Shown: positions 15,038-22,591 of the stretch, in pieces
Position numbering within the stretch: position 1 is the stretch's first letter
Layout: the number at the start of each line of letters is the position of its first letter
From: an uncultured Clostridia bacterium
GTDB lineage: Bacteria > Bacillota > Clostridia > Christensenellales > Aristaeellaceae
Reading direction: 5' to 3'
Length of the DNA stretch: 37,334 bases
Assembly (NCBI GenBank): GCA_937886445.1
Contig: CALGBY010000033.1
Coordinates: 1-37,334 of the forward strand
Program-made: the position numbers and the translations under genes
Notes under the pieces: model-generated
Databases searched by the model: none
The model's input: only the letters and a program-made list of their open reading frames with translations
Told to the model about the DNA's origin: nothing

Positions 15038-16477
15038 TCACGGCTGTTCTTTTTGCGGCTCCTGTTTGTTCCGGCCTTCTGTACCGCCTGACCGGCTTAT
15101 CGCTTCCTCCGCGGCGGAGCGGATCTTTTCCATCCAGCGGCCGCGGTAAAACTCGCAGCTGAACGGGTCGATCCCCAGAAGATCATCCGGCTTTGTCTCC
15201 AGCGCGCCGGCCCGGCAGCCGCCGAGACAGGCGGAGCGGTATTCGCAATCCCCGCATTCGGGATTGCTGCGAAGTACCTCCGCGGCCTTCGTATCAAGCA
15301 GGCGCATATAGAAGGAATCGTTCAGGCAGCGCTCCAGCCCGGTTTCCGGGATCAGCGGGAAACGCTCCTGCACATCCATACCGGAAAGGGAGAAGCAGGG
15401 CAGCGCCCGCCCTTCCGGCGAGATATAGAGGTAATTGCGGGCGTGGGTGCAGAAGCTTACCTTTTCCGGATCCTCACCCGTCCTGTTCAGCGGGATATCA
15501 TAATGCCGCGTATCGCCCTTATAGCCAAGGAAGGCCCCGCCCAGCTGAAGATCCAGCGGTGCGCCGTCCTCAAAATATCGCGGGATATAATCCGTGTAAA
15601 GCTGAAAAAGCTCCCGGCTGCCGATCGAGCTTCCGCGGCCGTTTACTTTCCAACTGCCCAGATCTGAGACCGGATTGGTCTTCAGATAGCCGCATCCCAG
15701 CTCCGCCAGCAGCAGCACCGTCTCACGCAGGGTGTCCGCGTTGCCGCGGTGGATGCACATCTCGGACGCGGTGGGGATCCCGCGGTCCCGGCAGCGGCGG
15801 AAGGCTTCCAGCACGGCCTTTTCCGCTCCTTCCACGCCCCGGAGCCAGTCGTGCATACCGGCCCCGTCATAGCTCATATTGATCTCGCAGCCGGAAAGCC
15901 CCCGCGCCTGCAGCCTGTCCAGAAAATCATCATTCACCAGCCATCCGTTGGAATAGACAGCGGTGATAATGATTTTTCGCTCCAGCAGGGCATCTACGAT
16001 CTGCCAGAAATCCCCACGGATCAGCGGCTCTCCGCCCGTCAGGGAAACGGAGCGTACGCCGCAGCGAGCCAGCTCCTCCGCCATTGAAAGGATCGTGCTC
16101 AGGGGCAGCTCTCCCAGCTTTCCCTCTGAGGCGGACATACAGCAGTGCCGGCAGTTGAAATTGCATTTCCCGGTTATGGACCAGTGCGCCGTGCGGATAT
16201 AGCGGGCCGGATAGAGCCGGTACTCCTGCTCCGGCAGGAGGGAGGAGGGACAGTCGCTCCGTTCCGTCAGCCCGTTCCGGAAAAGCTGCTCCGCGATCCT
16301 GCGGCGGCGGTCTGAAATAAACGGCAGGCTGAAATCACACCTGCCGTTGCATAACCGAAGCACATCAAAGGTCTCCTCATCCGGAAACCAGGGGGAAACG
16401 ACCCCTTCCGCCACCACCGCGCGGGGCAGCTTCTGCCAGCCGCGAAGGCTGTAAGCGGGCTTCAGCGTGTAAAACAT
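15038..16477 (-). CDS. Radical SAM/SPASM peptide maturase, Nif11-peptide type
   Basis: A 479-residue enzyme. The ATG at 16477 lies one base after the stop of the precursor gene, a coupling arrangement; a longer in-frame start at 16606 would overlap the precursor out of frame and adds only Ala/Arg-rich sequence. An N-terminal ~95 residues that may include a peptide-binding region precede the SAM cluster motif CNFNCRHC (Cys105, 109, 112) and GGEP (149-152 region). The C-terminal SPASM domain is textbook: CX12GX4C, then CX2CX5CX3C (Cys408, 411, 417, 421) and a last Cys441, giving two auxiliary Fe-S clusters. Such enzymes form thioether or carbon-carbon crosslinks in peptides. The adjacent Nif11-leader peptide is the obvious substrate. 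No protease or exporter gene is attached. Confidence 0.93.
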   Translation of the reverse strand: MFYTLKPAYSLRGWQKLPRAVVAEGVVSPWFPDEETFDVLRLCNGRCDFSLPFISDRRRRIAEQLFRNGLTERSDCPSSLLPEQEYRLYPARYIRTAHWSITGKCNFNCRHCCMSASEGKLGELPLSTILSMAEELARCGVRSVSLTGGEPLIRGDFWQIVDALLERKIIITAVYSNGWLVNDDFLDRLQARGLSGCEINMSYDGAGMHDWLRGVEGAEKAVLEAFRRCRDRGIPTASEMCIHRGNADTLRETVLLLAELGCGYLKTNPVSDLGSWKVNGRGSSIGSRELFQLYTDYIPRYFEDGAPLDLQLGGAFLGYKGDTRHYDIPLNRTGEDPEKVSFCTHARNYLYISPEGRALPCFSLSGMDVQERFPLIPETGLERCLNDSFYMRLLDTKAAEVLRSNPECGDCEYRSACLGGCRAGALETKPDDLLGIDPFSCEFYRGRWMEKIRSAAEEAISRSGGTEGRNKQEPQKEQP

Positions 16478-16478
16478 A

Positions 16479-16919
16479 TCAGCCGTTGCCCTGCTTGAAG
16501 CACTTGCAGTGCCTGTGCGTTGCGCCGGCGCCCGGGCCTGCGCAGAAGCACGCGCCCTCGCCGTAGCTCTGCTGATAATACAGATCGTCAGCGGAGTTAT
16601 ACTCAAATACGCGGCCGTGCCCTCCGGTGAAGCAGCCGCATTTTAATCCGTCTCCGCCGCCGCCTCCGGGCCCCAGACAGCCGCAGCCGCCGCCGCCCGT
16701 TACCGCTTCCGCTTCCTCGTCGTTCAGCTCTTTTGTTCCGGTGCCGTCGCTCAGATCCTCCGCGGTCAGGCTGAAGCCCAGACCGGCAGCCAGATCGATC
16801 ATCGCTGCCGTCTTCTGCTCCGGGGTATCATCGGGCGAAAGGCAGATCGCGTCCGCTTTTTTCTTCAGCTCCGGATCAGCGGATACCGCTTCGATAAACT
16901 TCTTCATATCTTCTTTCAT
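16479..16919 (-). CDS. Nif11-leader RiPP precursor with four CxC pairs
   Basis: A 146-residue product with AAGGAG 9-10 bases before the ATG. Residues 1-56 resemble the Nif11 leader fold (MKKFIEAVSADPELKKKADA, then GFSLTAEDL). The export motif ELNDEEAEAVTGG ends at Gly75-Gly76. The 70-residue core is Gly-rich and has eight cysteines in four CxC pairs: 79/81, 94/96, 124/126 and 138/140. A Tyr/Asp-rich middle segment (about 102-119, FEYNSADDLYYQQSYG) separates the first two pairs from the last two. The gene directly precedes and is coupled to a radical SAM/SPASM enzyme, so thioether crosslinks from the cysteines are likely (sactipeptide or ranthipeptide type). The crosslink pattern cannot be read from sequence. 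The four CxC pairs are unusual among precursors I know. Confidence 0.9.
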   Translation of the reverse strand: MKEDMKKFIEAVSADPELKKKADAICLSPDDTPEQKTAAMIDLAAGLGFSLTAEDLSDGTGTKELNDEEAEAVTGGGGCGCLGPGGGGGDGLKCGCFTGGHGRVFEYNSADDLYYQQSYGEGACFCAGPGAGATHRHCKCFKQGNG

Positions 16920-17060
16920 ACAAGCATCTCCTTTTCTGTTTTATAGGTCGCCTTCCGGCAGGAGAGACATCTGCGCCCGCTTCGGAAACACTTTTCCCTA
17001 TAACTCTGTGTTCGTTTTTCACGTATGATCCACCCACCGGTAATGAGCTTTACAGCTCAT

Positions 17061-17078
17061 AGTTCATAACTATTAACT
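17061..17078. promoter_or_regulatory. AT-rich operator-like near-palindrome
   Basis: The 18 bases AGTTCATAACTATTAACT are symmetric as AGTT-ATA--TAT-AACT. The size and spacing suit a dimeric helix-turn-helix repressor. It lies ~140 bases before the Nif11 precursor start, next to the ATGAGC/GCTCAT dyad at 17043-17060. No regulator gene is nearby. Confidence 0.35.
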
Positions 17079-17120
17079 TATAGTTTAAATTTTTAGTTCT
17101 CCGGAAGGGCACCAATGTCT

Positions 17121-17151
17121 GTTTGAAAATGATCCGTATACATTTTCAAAC
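17121..17151. promoter_or_regulatory. Perfect inverted repeat, 11-bp arms
   Basis: GTTTGAAAATG at 17121-17131 and CATTTTCAAAC at 17141-17151 flank a 9-base spacer. It lies between the end of the antiporter gene and the start of the Nif11 peptide gene, both on the minus strand. Without a flanking T run it fits a protein-binding site or mRNA 3'-end structure better than a classical terminator. Confidence 0.45.
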
Positions 17152-17288
17152 TTATTTCACGGAGTTTTCACGGGCTGTACCATTTTCTTATCATCCATAC
17201 AGTATGATACTACATTTTGAAGTGCTGCACAACAGCAAATTTCAAAATTCTGCCGGGCATTTGCGCGTCCGCAGCCGTCGCTGTTGTG

Positions 17289-18617
17289 TTATGCCTTTTT
17301 CACGCCTTTCCGCTTTTTGCGTATCAGCCCCGCCGCCAGCCGGCAGAGGGGCACCATCCACAGATAGAAGGCGAAGGGGAGGGAGCGGGCGTCCGCGCCC
17401 AGCATGCCCAGCGGCACGGAACTGGCGATGCACCAGGGCACCAGCCCCGCGGTAAGGATGACGGAATCCTCTATATCCGCCATTTTCGCGTACCGTTCCT
17501 CCTCATCCTCCCCGTAGAGAGGACCCGAAAGCTGGCTTTGCATGATGGCCCCGATGGTTTGATTGCAGAAAAGACCGCAGATGCCCAGAGAGAGCAGTAG
17601 CATGACGGGATAGCGGCCGATGCGCCCGGCCGCGTTTTGCAGGCGCTTTCCCATGCCGGAAAGCATGCCCGTGCCCCGGAAAATGCCGCCGTAGGTGCCG
17701 GAGAGCAGCAGTATGCCGCACACCTCCAGCATGGATACCAGCCCGCCGCCGGAAAGCATACCGGAAAGCGCGGCATTTTTTGCCGTGTAGCCCAGAATCA
17801 GGCAGCGCAGGCATTCGCCTGCCGACGCCTTTTGCAGAAGGAGGGAAAGCAGCAGCGCCGAAACCAGGCTGATCAGCATGGCGATGCGTATCTTTACCCC
17901 CGCGAAGGGCAGAATGATCATGACCGCTGCCGGGATCAGGCAAAGCAGGCTCAGATCAAACTCCTCCGCCAGCAGACCGGGGATCTCCCGGCTGATCTGC
18001 CCCACCGGCGTTCTCAGAGAGAGCAGGGCGTAGGCTACCGGGCAGAGCAGAAAGGCGGGCAGGGAGCTTTTCAGCATGGAGCGGATATTGCGGCGCATAT
18101 CTGTGCGGGTGAGCACGGAAACCAGATTGGCGCTGGAGGAGGCGGGAGAGCCCCGGTCTCCCACATATACACCGGAAAGGATCGCTCCGGCGGTCAGCAC
18201 GGGATCCACCCCCGCCGCCCGCGCGATGCTGATCAGGATGACCCCCGCGGTGGCGGTAACGCCGAAGCTGGTGCCTATGGCGTAGGACATGGCCGCCGCC
18301 AGCAGAAAGGCGGCAGGCAGAAAAAGCCCCGCCGGCATATGCGTGACGCCGAAGGAAACAAAACAGGCGATGGTGCCGCTCTGACGCCACGCCCCGATCA
18401 GACAGCCGATGATGAGCAGGATGCGTATAACGATGAAGGAATCCTTCAGGCTGCCCGCCATATACCGGAGCAACTGCCTGAGCGGCGTGCCCCCGCGGAG
18501 AGCCATTACGGAAAACAGGATCAGCCCCAGCCCCAGCGGAGCCAGCATGGTGATATCCAGCGCGAGTGAGGCAGCCATTGCCGCCGCGAAAACCAGAAAG
18601 ACAAGCAGGATGGACAT
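17289..18617 (-). CDS. NhaC-family Na+/H+ antiporter
   Basis: A 442-residue polytopic membrane protein with ~11 hydrophobic segments. GAGGTG lies ~10 bases before the ATG. The segment GVYVGDRGSPASSSANLVS matches the charged, serine-rich signature of the NhaC group, and AMSYAIGTSFGVTATAGV is another conserved stretch. The family swaps cytoplasmic Na+ for external H+, or malate for lactate in related members; the exact substrate cannot be read here. It ends with a basic tail (RKKRKGVKKA). It lies on the same strand as the downstream Nif11 peptide operon but 369 bases away, so it is probably a separate unit. Confidence 0.88.
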   Translation of the reverse strand: MSILLVFLVFAAAMAASLALDITMLAPLGLGLILFSVMALRGGTPLRQLLRYMAGSLKDSFIVIRILLIIGCLIGAWRQSGTIACFVSFGVTHMPAGLFLPAAFLLAAAMSYAIGTSFGVTATAGVILISIARAAGVDPVLTAGAILSGVYVGDRGSPASSSANLVSVLTRTDMRRNIRSMLKSSLPAFLLCPVAYALLSLRTPVGQISREIPGLLAEEFDLSLLCLIPAAVMIILPFAGVKIRIAMLISLVSALLLSLLLQKASAGECLRCLILGYTAKNAALSGMLSGGGLVSMLEVCGILLLSGTYGGIFRGTGMLSGMGKRLQNAAGRIGRYPVMLLLSLGICGLFCNQTIGAIMQSQLSGPLYGEDEEERYAKMADIEDSVILTAGLVPWCIASSVPLGMLGADARSLPFAFYLWMVPLCRLAAGLIRKKRKGVKKA

Positions 18618-18717
18618 ATGTATGCACCTCGGTATTGCCTTTACGGCTGAATCCTGTTCTGCCGGTACCGGATATCCGGGAATATTTGCTCCGGAAGCTC
18701 AGGAATCTGTTTTATAT

Positions 18718-18757
18718 GATGCCGCGCTTACAGCGTGCTACGGAATCGCGCGGCATC
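18718..18757 (+). other. GC-rich inverted repeat upstream of the antiporter
   Basis: GATGCCGCGC at 18718-18727 and GCGCGGCATC at 18748-18757 are perfect 10-base arms around a 20-base spacer. In the plus direction a T-rich stretch (CCTTTACTTTTGTTTTT) follows, so it could end plus-strand transcription, yet no plus-strand gene feeds it. In the minus direction it sits ~100 bases before the antiporter start. Confidence 0.45.
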
Positions 18758-18776
18758 GCCTTTACTTTTGTTTTTC

Positions 18777-18940
18777 TAGGGTGTGTTTCTAAATTCAAAA
18801 CGATGCATTTTCAGCATCTTTTCCGTCATTTCTGCGTTGTCGAACCTCGATTTACCTCCAGTAAACCTTCGGTTCTTCGCCTTGAACTGACGGAAAATCT
18901 GCTTGAAACTGCACATTCCTCATTTTAGAGACACACCCTA
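18777..18940. mobile_element. Palindromic MITE with TA target duplication (IS630/mariner-like)
   Basis: A 160-base element is flanked by TA on both sides (TA at 18777-18778 and 18939-18940). Its ends GGGTGTGTTTCTAAA and TTTAGAGACACACCC are inverted repeats with one mismatch. The pairing continues inward: TTTTCCGTCA near 18822 matches TGACGGAAAA near 18890, and GAACC...TTTAC around 18844 matches GTAAA...GGTTC around 18862. The whole element can thus fold into one long imperfect hairpin. It encodes nothing. TA duplication and GGGTGTGT-type ends fit elements moved by an IS630/Tc1-mariner transposase encoded elsewhere. Confidence 0.8.
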
Positions 18941-18949
18941 GTAATATAC

Positions 18950-18999
18950 AAAAAGACTTTCGGAAGCGGGCGGGACGGCCCGGTTCCGGAAGCCTTTTT
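18950..18999. terminator. Bidirectional terminator after the kinase/MFS operon
   Basis: Arms 18950-18971 and 18978-18999 pair at 20 of 22 positions (one is a G:T wobble) around a 6-base loop, with A5 on the left and T5 on the right. It lies 50 bases beyond the stop of the minus-strand kinase gene and would give it a U-tailed end. Confidence 0.85.
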
Positions 19000-19049
19000 G
19001 ATATATCGCGGCGGGGCGAATGACCGCTTCTGTTCGTTTTCAAAGCCGG

Positions 19050-19535
19050 TCACTCCGGCCGGTACACGGTAACGCCATCAAGCTCGTCCGGCTCCTCCCA
19101 CAGGGAGAGCAGCTTTTGCCGGAGCCCTTCATCCACATAAAAGCTGCAGCCGCCTCTGCCCGCGAGCACCTCCCGGTTGCGCAATGTGATGTGCCGCTCC
19201 CAGGTCTCCTTTTCCGCCTTTACATAATGCCATTCCACCGGAATGCCGCGCTCCGAAAAGAACGCGTTCAGCGCTGCACGATCCGCTTTTTGCCAAAAAC
19301 CCCAGTCCAGAATGACGGTGCAGCCGCGCTCCGCGATCTGCGCCGCTTTTTTCATCAGGTACCGGTTGGCGTTTTTCGCGAACCGGTCATAGCCCTCGCC
19401 CTGTTCGTTGCCTGTCAGCTCCCAGGTGAGCTCGTCCGTGGAAAGCAGCACGGCGTTTTCCCTGTCTTGCAGGGTGTTCGCGTAATGGGATTTTCCGCTG
19501 CAGATCATTCCGCAAACGGCGATGATTTTTTTCAT
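19050..19535 (-). CDS. Small P-loop kinase (AAA_33/zeta-like ATP-binding protein)
   Basis: A 161-residue soluble protein. The P-loop GMICSGKS occupies residues 9-16, and a short second half contains VILDWGFWQKADR, typical of small nucleotide-dependent kinases related to chloramphenicol phosphotransferase and zeta toxin. The phosphorylated substrate is unknown. Its start overlaps the MFS stop codon by one base (TGATG), so the two genes are translationally coupled. In this context a role in resistance by phosphorylation plus efflux is conceivable but unproven. No antitoxin-like gene is adjacent, which argues against a toxin role. Confidence 0.75.
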   Translation of the reverse strand: MKKIIAVCGMICSGKSHYANTLQDRENAVLLSTDELTWELTGNEQGEGYDRFAKNANRYLMKKAAQIAERGCTVILDWGFWQKADRAALNAFFSERGIPVEWHYVKAEKETWERHITLRNREVLAGRGGCSFYVDEGLRQKLLSLWEEPDELDGVTVYRPE

Positions 19536-20806
19536 CAGGTGTTCTCCTTATTGCCTTTATAAAGCAGCGGATAGCGCTTCGGGTCGGTTTTGATCACTCT
19601 GAGACACAGCAGTACCGATGTGAGCAGCATGAGCAGTGTAAAGCACCACGGCAGCAGGGATGAGCCCGAACGGTCATAGAGCCAGCCCGAAAGAAGCAGG
19701 CAGACGCTCTGAAAAAGGCTTTGAAGCACGGTGCTCACACTGCTGATCCTGCCGCGGTGGGCGGCGCTCACACGGTCCGTCAGATAGGGGCTTACCGTGA
19801 TGGTGGTGGCGATCTCGCCCAGTGTGAAGAAAATGATGGCGATGTAATAGAGGGGGATGAAGGCGGCGGGGATCAGAAACACCCCGTAGCCCGCCGCGAG
19901 CAGAAGAATGCCGTAAAGCATTTTGCGCGGCTGCGCCGTGCACGCGAGCAGGCGGGTGATGAGAGGCGTGAAGCATACGCATATCACGCAGTTCAGGCTG
20001 GTGACGGAGCCGTAGATGACGGGCCCCGCCTCGCCCTGACGCGCGGTGATATCCAGCGGCATCAGGAAGGTGAACTGCATATAGGCCCCGTAAAACAGCG
20101 CCGTCGCGGCAATGAACAGCAGCAGCGGGCGGCTTTCCCGCAGCACCTTCAGGATACCGGCCTTTTCTCCCTCACGCTGATAAACGCTTTCCGCGGAATC
20201 CTCTTTTTCGGGCGTGGTGTCCTTTACAAGAAAAAAGATGAGCACGGTGGAGGAAAGGATCGCGATCCCGCTCAGAAAAAAGTTGAGCCACAGGTGCTTT
20301 TCAAACAGCAGCCCCGCCAGCGTGGGCGCAGCGACATAGCCGATATTGCCGCCCAGATACTGCAGGCTGAAGGCGCGCTCCCTGTCCTTTGTGAGCGTGA
20401 TATCCGCGACCAGCGCGTCATAGGCGGGCTGCTCGATGGCCTGCATGCCGGAGGCAAGCGTAATGAGCACCAGCGTGGGCAGGCGGAGCGGCAGGAACGC
20501 GGAAAGGATGTAGAGAAAAACGGATACAAGATCGCACAGTACGATGATGTGTTTTTTGCTGTACCGGTCCGCAAGCCTGCCGCCGAGCAGCCCTGCCGGC
20601 AGCAGCAGAGCGCCGGCGACCACGGAAAACACCGAGGCTTCCCGGGCGCTGTATCCCATTTTCTGTGTGATGATGAGTGTGAGCATGGGGTATACCATGC
20701 TTCCGAGGCCCGTTACCAGCCGGCCGAAAAAGAGGATATAATTCTCTCTGCGCAGGCCTCTGTACTGGCTCAGCAGGCCCCGGATATATGAAAGCATTCT
20801 GTTCAT
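19535..20806 (-). CDS. MFS transporter (DHA1-type drug efflux or solute exporter)
   Basis: A 423-residue protein with ~12 hydrophobic helices. The loop GGRLADRYSKKHII after the second helix is the major-facilitator motif A (GxLaDRxGrr), and an acidic stretch (TTPEKEDSAES) marks the central cytoplasmic loop. It resembles MdtG/TetA-like drug exporters, but the substrate cannot be told. Upstream of the ATG there is no strong Shine-Dalgarno; the codon-4 Met is an alternative start. It is the first gene of a two-gene unit with the P-loop kinase. Confidence 0.88.
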   Translation of the reverse strand: MNRMLSYIRGLLSQYRGLRRENYILFFGRLVTGLGSMVYPMLTLIITQKMGYSAREASVFSVVAGALLLPAGLLGGRLADRYSKKHIIVLCDLVSVFLYILSAFLPLRLPTLVLITLASGMQAIEQPAYDALVADITLTKDRERAFSLQYLGGNIGYVAAPTLAGLLFEKHLWLNFFLSGIAILSSTVLIFFLVKDTTPEKEDSAESVYQREGEKAGILKVLRESRPLLLFIAATALFYGAYMQFTFLMPLDITARQGEAGPVIYGSVTSLNCVICVCFTPLITRLLACTAQPRKMLYGILLLAAGYGVFLIPAAFIPLYYIAIIFFTLGEIATTITVSPYLTDRVSAAHRGRISSVSTVLQSLFQSVCLLLSGWLYDRSGSSLLPWCFTLLMLLTSVLLCLRVIKTDPKRYPLLYKGNKENT

Positions 20807-20856
20807 ACGCGTGTCCGATGCTTGCCGCGGGCAAATGCCGCGGCTGTAAAAGAAAT

Positions 20857-20881
20857 GAGAGGCGTGCTTTGCGCGCCTCTC
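20857..20881 (-). terminator. Hairpin after glgA
   Basis: GAGAGGCGTGC at 20857-20867 pairs with GCGCGCCTCTC at 20871-20881 (11 bp, one wobble, 3-base loop). On the minus strand it is followed by ATTTCTTTT, a moderate U tail. It lies 22 bases past the glgA stop and probably ends the glycogen operon before the MFS gene. Confidence 0.65.
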
Positions 20882-20902
20882 CGGGTGAACATAATGATAC
20901 CG

Positions 20903-22564
20903 TCAGGCCTTTACCGTTTTTTTGCGGGCAGGCTTCTTTACGGGAGCCTCCTCTTTTTCTTCACAGGGCTTCGCGGCCTTTTTACGCGCGGGCTTTTTTG
21001 CTTTTTCCGCTTCCGCGACCGGCGCGATGCTTTCCGAAGCGCGTTTTTCAAGCAGCTCCTCAGCGGCCTGCTTCTTCATTTCCGCTTCCTTCTGGGCAGC
21101 CTGAACGCTCTTTCGCCATTCCTCGGCGGCTTTCAGCACCTTTTCATACAGGGAAAGATAGGTATCCGCGCTGCGGGACCAGCTGTAATCGCCGGTCATG
21201 CCGCGGTCCATCAGCTTTTCCCATACGGCGCGGTCTTCACGGTAATAGTGTACCGCGCGGCGCACGGTATAAAGCATATCGTGGGCATTGTAGTTGAAGA
21301 AGGAGAAGCCGTTGCCTTCGCCGGTGTACTCATTGTAGCTGAGCACGGTGTCACGCAGGCCGCCGGTCTCTCTCACGATGGGCACGGTGCCGTAGCGCAG
21401 CGCCAGCAGCTGGCTGAGCCCGCAGGGCTCAAACTGGCTGGGCATCAGGAACATATCCGCGCCGGCGTATACCCGGTGCGCGAGGCCCGCGTCCATACGG
21501 AAGCGGGCGGCCACCCGGCCGGGATACTGCTGCTCCGCCCAGCTGAAAAGGTTCACATACCGGGCATCGCCCATGCCCAGCACCACCAGCTGAACATTCT
21601 CGTTCATGATATCGCCGATCACATAATCCACCAGATCCAGCCCCTTCTGGCTGTTCAGGCGGCTGATGAGCGCGATGATGGGAGCGTTTTCATCCTCATT
21701 GAGGCCCAACTCCTGCTGCAGGGCTTTTTTGCATTCCTTTTTGCCGCTCATATCACCGGCGGTGTAGTTCTTCCGGATGGCGGGATCCTTCTCCGGGTCG
21801 TACTCGATGATGTCGATGCCGTTCAGGATGCCGGAAAGATGGTTGTTCTTCGCACGGAGCAGGCCGTCCAGACGCTCGCCGTAATAGGCGGTCTGGATCT
21901 CCTCGCTGTAGCTGGGGCTTACGGTGGTGATCTCATCGGCGTATACGAGGCCCGCCTTCATGTAGTTCGCGCAGCCGTAGCATTCCAGCTTGTCATCGGT
22001 AAACAGGCTGTCTCCCAGCCCCAGTATATCCTGTACATCCCGGATGCCGAAGATGCCCTGATACTGCAGGTTGTGGATGGTGTACACCGTGCGGATATTG
22101 GCAAAGAAGGGAAGATGATTGTACTGGATGCGCAGCAGCGCGGGCACCATGCCGCTCTGCCAGTCATGGCAGTGGATGATGTCGGGCTGGAAGGAGAGCA
22201 GGGGAAGCGCGTTCAGGCAGGCACGGCAGAAGAAGCCGAAGCGCTCGTGCTCATCGCCGCCCATGCCGTAAATGTAATCGCGCCCGAAGTAATATTTGTT
22301 GTCCACAAACCAGAAGGTGACGCCGCGCATCTTCAATTCTTCAATGCCGCAGTACTGCTTGCGCCAGCCCAGATCGATCTCAAAATCCGCCGCGTGGCGC
22401 ATCTGTTTTTTGTATTCCTCCGGGATCTGGGAGTACAGCGGCAGCATCACGCGTACATCATTCCCCTTTGCGGCCAGCACGGGGGACAGCGCGCCCACTA
22501 CATCCGCAAGGCCGCCGGTCTTGATAAACGGTACGCATTCCGCCGCGGAAAAAAGGATCTTCAT
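20903..22564 (-). CDS. glgA: Glycogen synthase GlgA with basic H1-like tail
   Basis: A 553-residue GT5 glucosyltransferase that adds glucose from ADP-glucose to the non-reducing end of glycogen. GGAGG lies just before the ATG. The N-terminus has the ADP-glucose motif KTGGLAD (residues 15-21), and later HDWQSG and FEPCGLSQL match conserved GT-B elements. Bacterial GlgA is usually ~480 residues. Here a ~75-residue tail follows the last helix: Ala/Glu/Lys-rich, then two copies of KKPARKK near the C-terminus, like histone H1 or polynucleotide-binding tails. This extension is not part of the catalytic fold and might bind nucleic acid or polyanions, or be disordered. It is the last gene of glgC-glgD-glgA. 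Confidence 0.95.
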   Translation of the reverse strand: MKILFSAAECVPFIKTGGLADVVGALSPVLAAKGNDVRVMLPLYSQIPEEYKKQMRHAADFEIDLGWRKQYCGIEELKMRGVTFWFVDNKYYFGRDYIYGMGGDEHERFGFFCRACLNALPLLSFQPDIIHCHDWQSGMVPALLRIQYNHLPFFANIRTVYTIHNLQYQGIFGIRDVQDILGLGDSLFTDDKLECYGCANYMKAGLVYADEITTVSPSYSEEIQTAYYGERLDGLLRAKNNHLSGILNGIDIIEYDPEKDPAIRKNYTAGDMSGKKECKKALQQELGLNEDENAPIIALISRLNSQKGLDLVDYVIGDIMNENVQLVVLGMGDARYVNLFSWAEQQYPGRVAARFRMDAGLAHRVYAGADMFLMPSQFEPCGLSQLLALRYGTVPIVRETGGLRDTVLSYNEYTGEGNGFSFFNYNAHDMLYTVRRAVHYYREDRAVWEKLMDRGMTGDYSWSRSADTYLSLYEKVLKAAEEWRKSVQAAQKEAEMKKQAAEELLEKRASESIAPVAEAEKAKKPARKKAAKPCEEKEEAPVKKPARKKTVKA

Positions 22565-22591
22565 TTCGGTACCTCCGTAAATATCAGAATA

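Larger units (their letters stand above)
16920..17288. promoter_or_regulatory. Control region upstream of the Nif11 peptide operon
   Basis: No gene supported. This 369-base gap should hold the promoter for the minus-strand precursor/maturase pair, but no clean -35/-10 pair stands out. It contains three dyads: ATGAGC/GCTCAT at 17043-17060, an AT-rich 18-base near-palindrome at 17061-17078, and 11-base arms at 17121-17151. Bases 17061-17100 are markedly AT-rich against GC-rich flanks. Confidence 0.45.
18618..19049. other. Intergenic region with hairpin, MITE and terminator
   Basis: No gene supported; the open frames here run through the palindromic element. In order it holds the antiporter leader (18618-18717), a 10-bp-arm inverted repeat (18718-18757), a palindromic MITE (18777-18940) and a bidirectional terminator (18950-18999). 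Confidence 0.7.

Noticed and set aside
16478..16606. N-terminal extension of the radical SAM enzyme (start at 16606)
   Set aside because: The extra 43 residues are an out-of-frame reading of the precursor gene's 3' end; the ATG at 16477 sits one base after the precursor stop.
18566..18928. Open frames through the MITE
   Set aside because: They read through a palindromic non-coding element and share no motif with any protein.
19050..19535. Zeta toxin of a toxin-antitoxin pair
   Set aside because: The partner gene is an MFS transporter, not an epsilon-type antitoxin; only the P-loop fold is shared.
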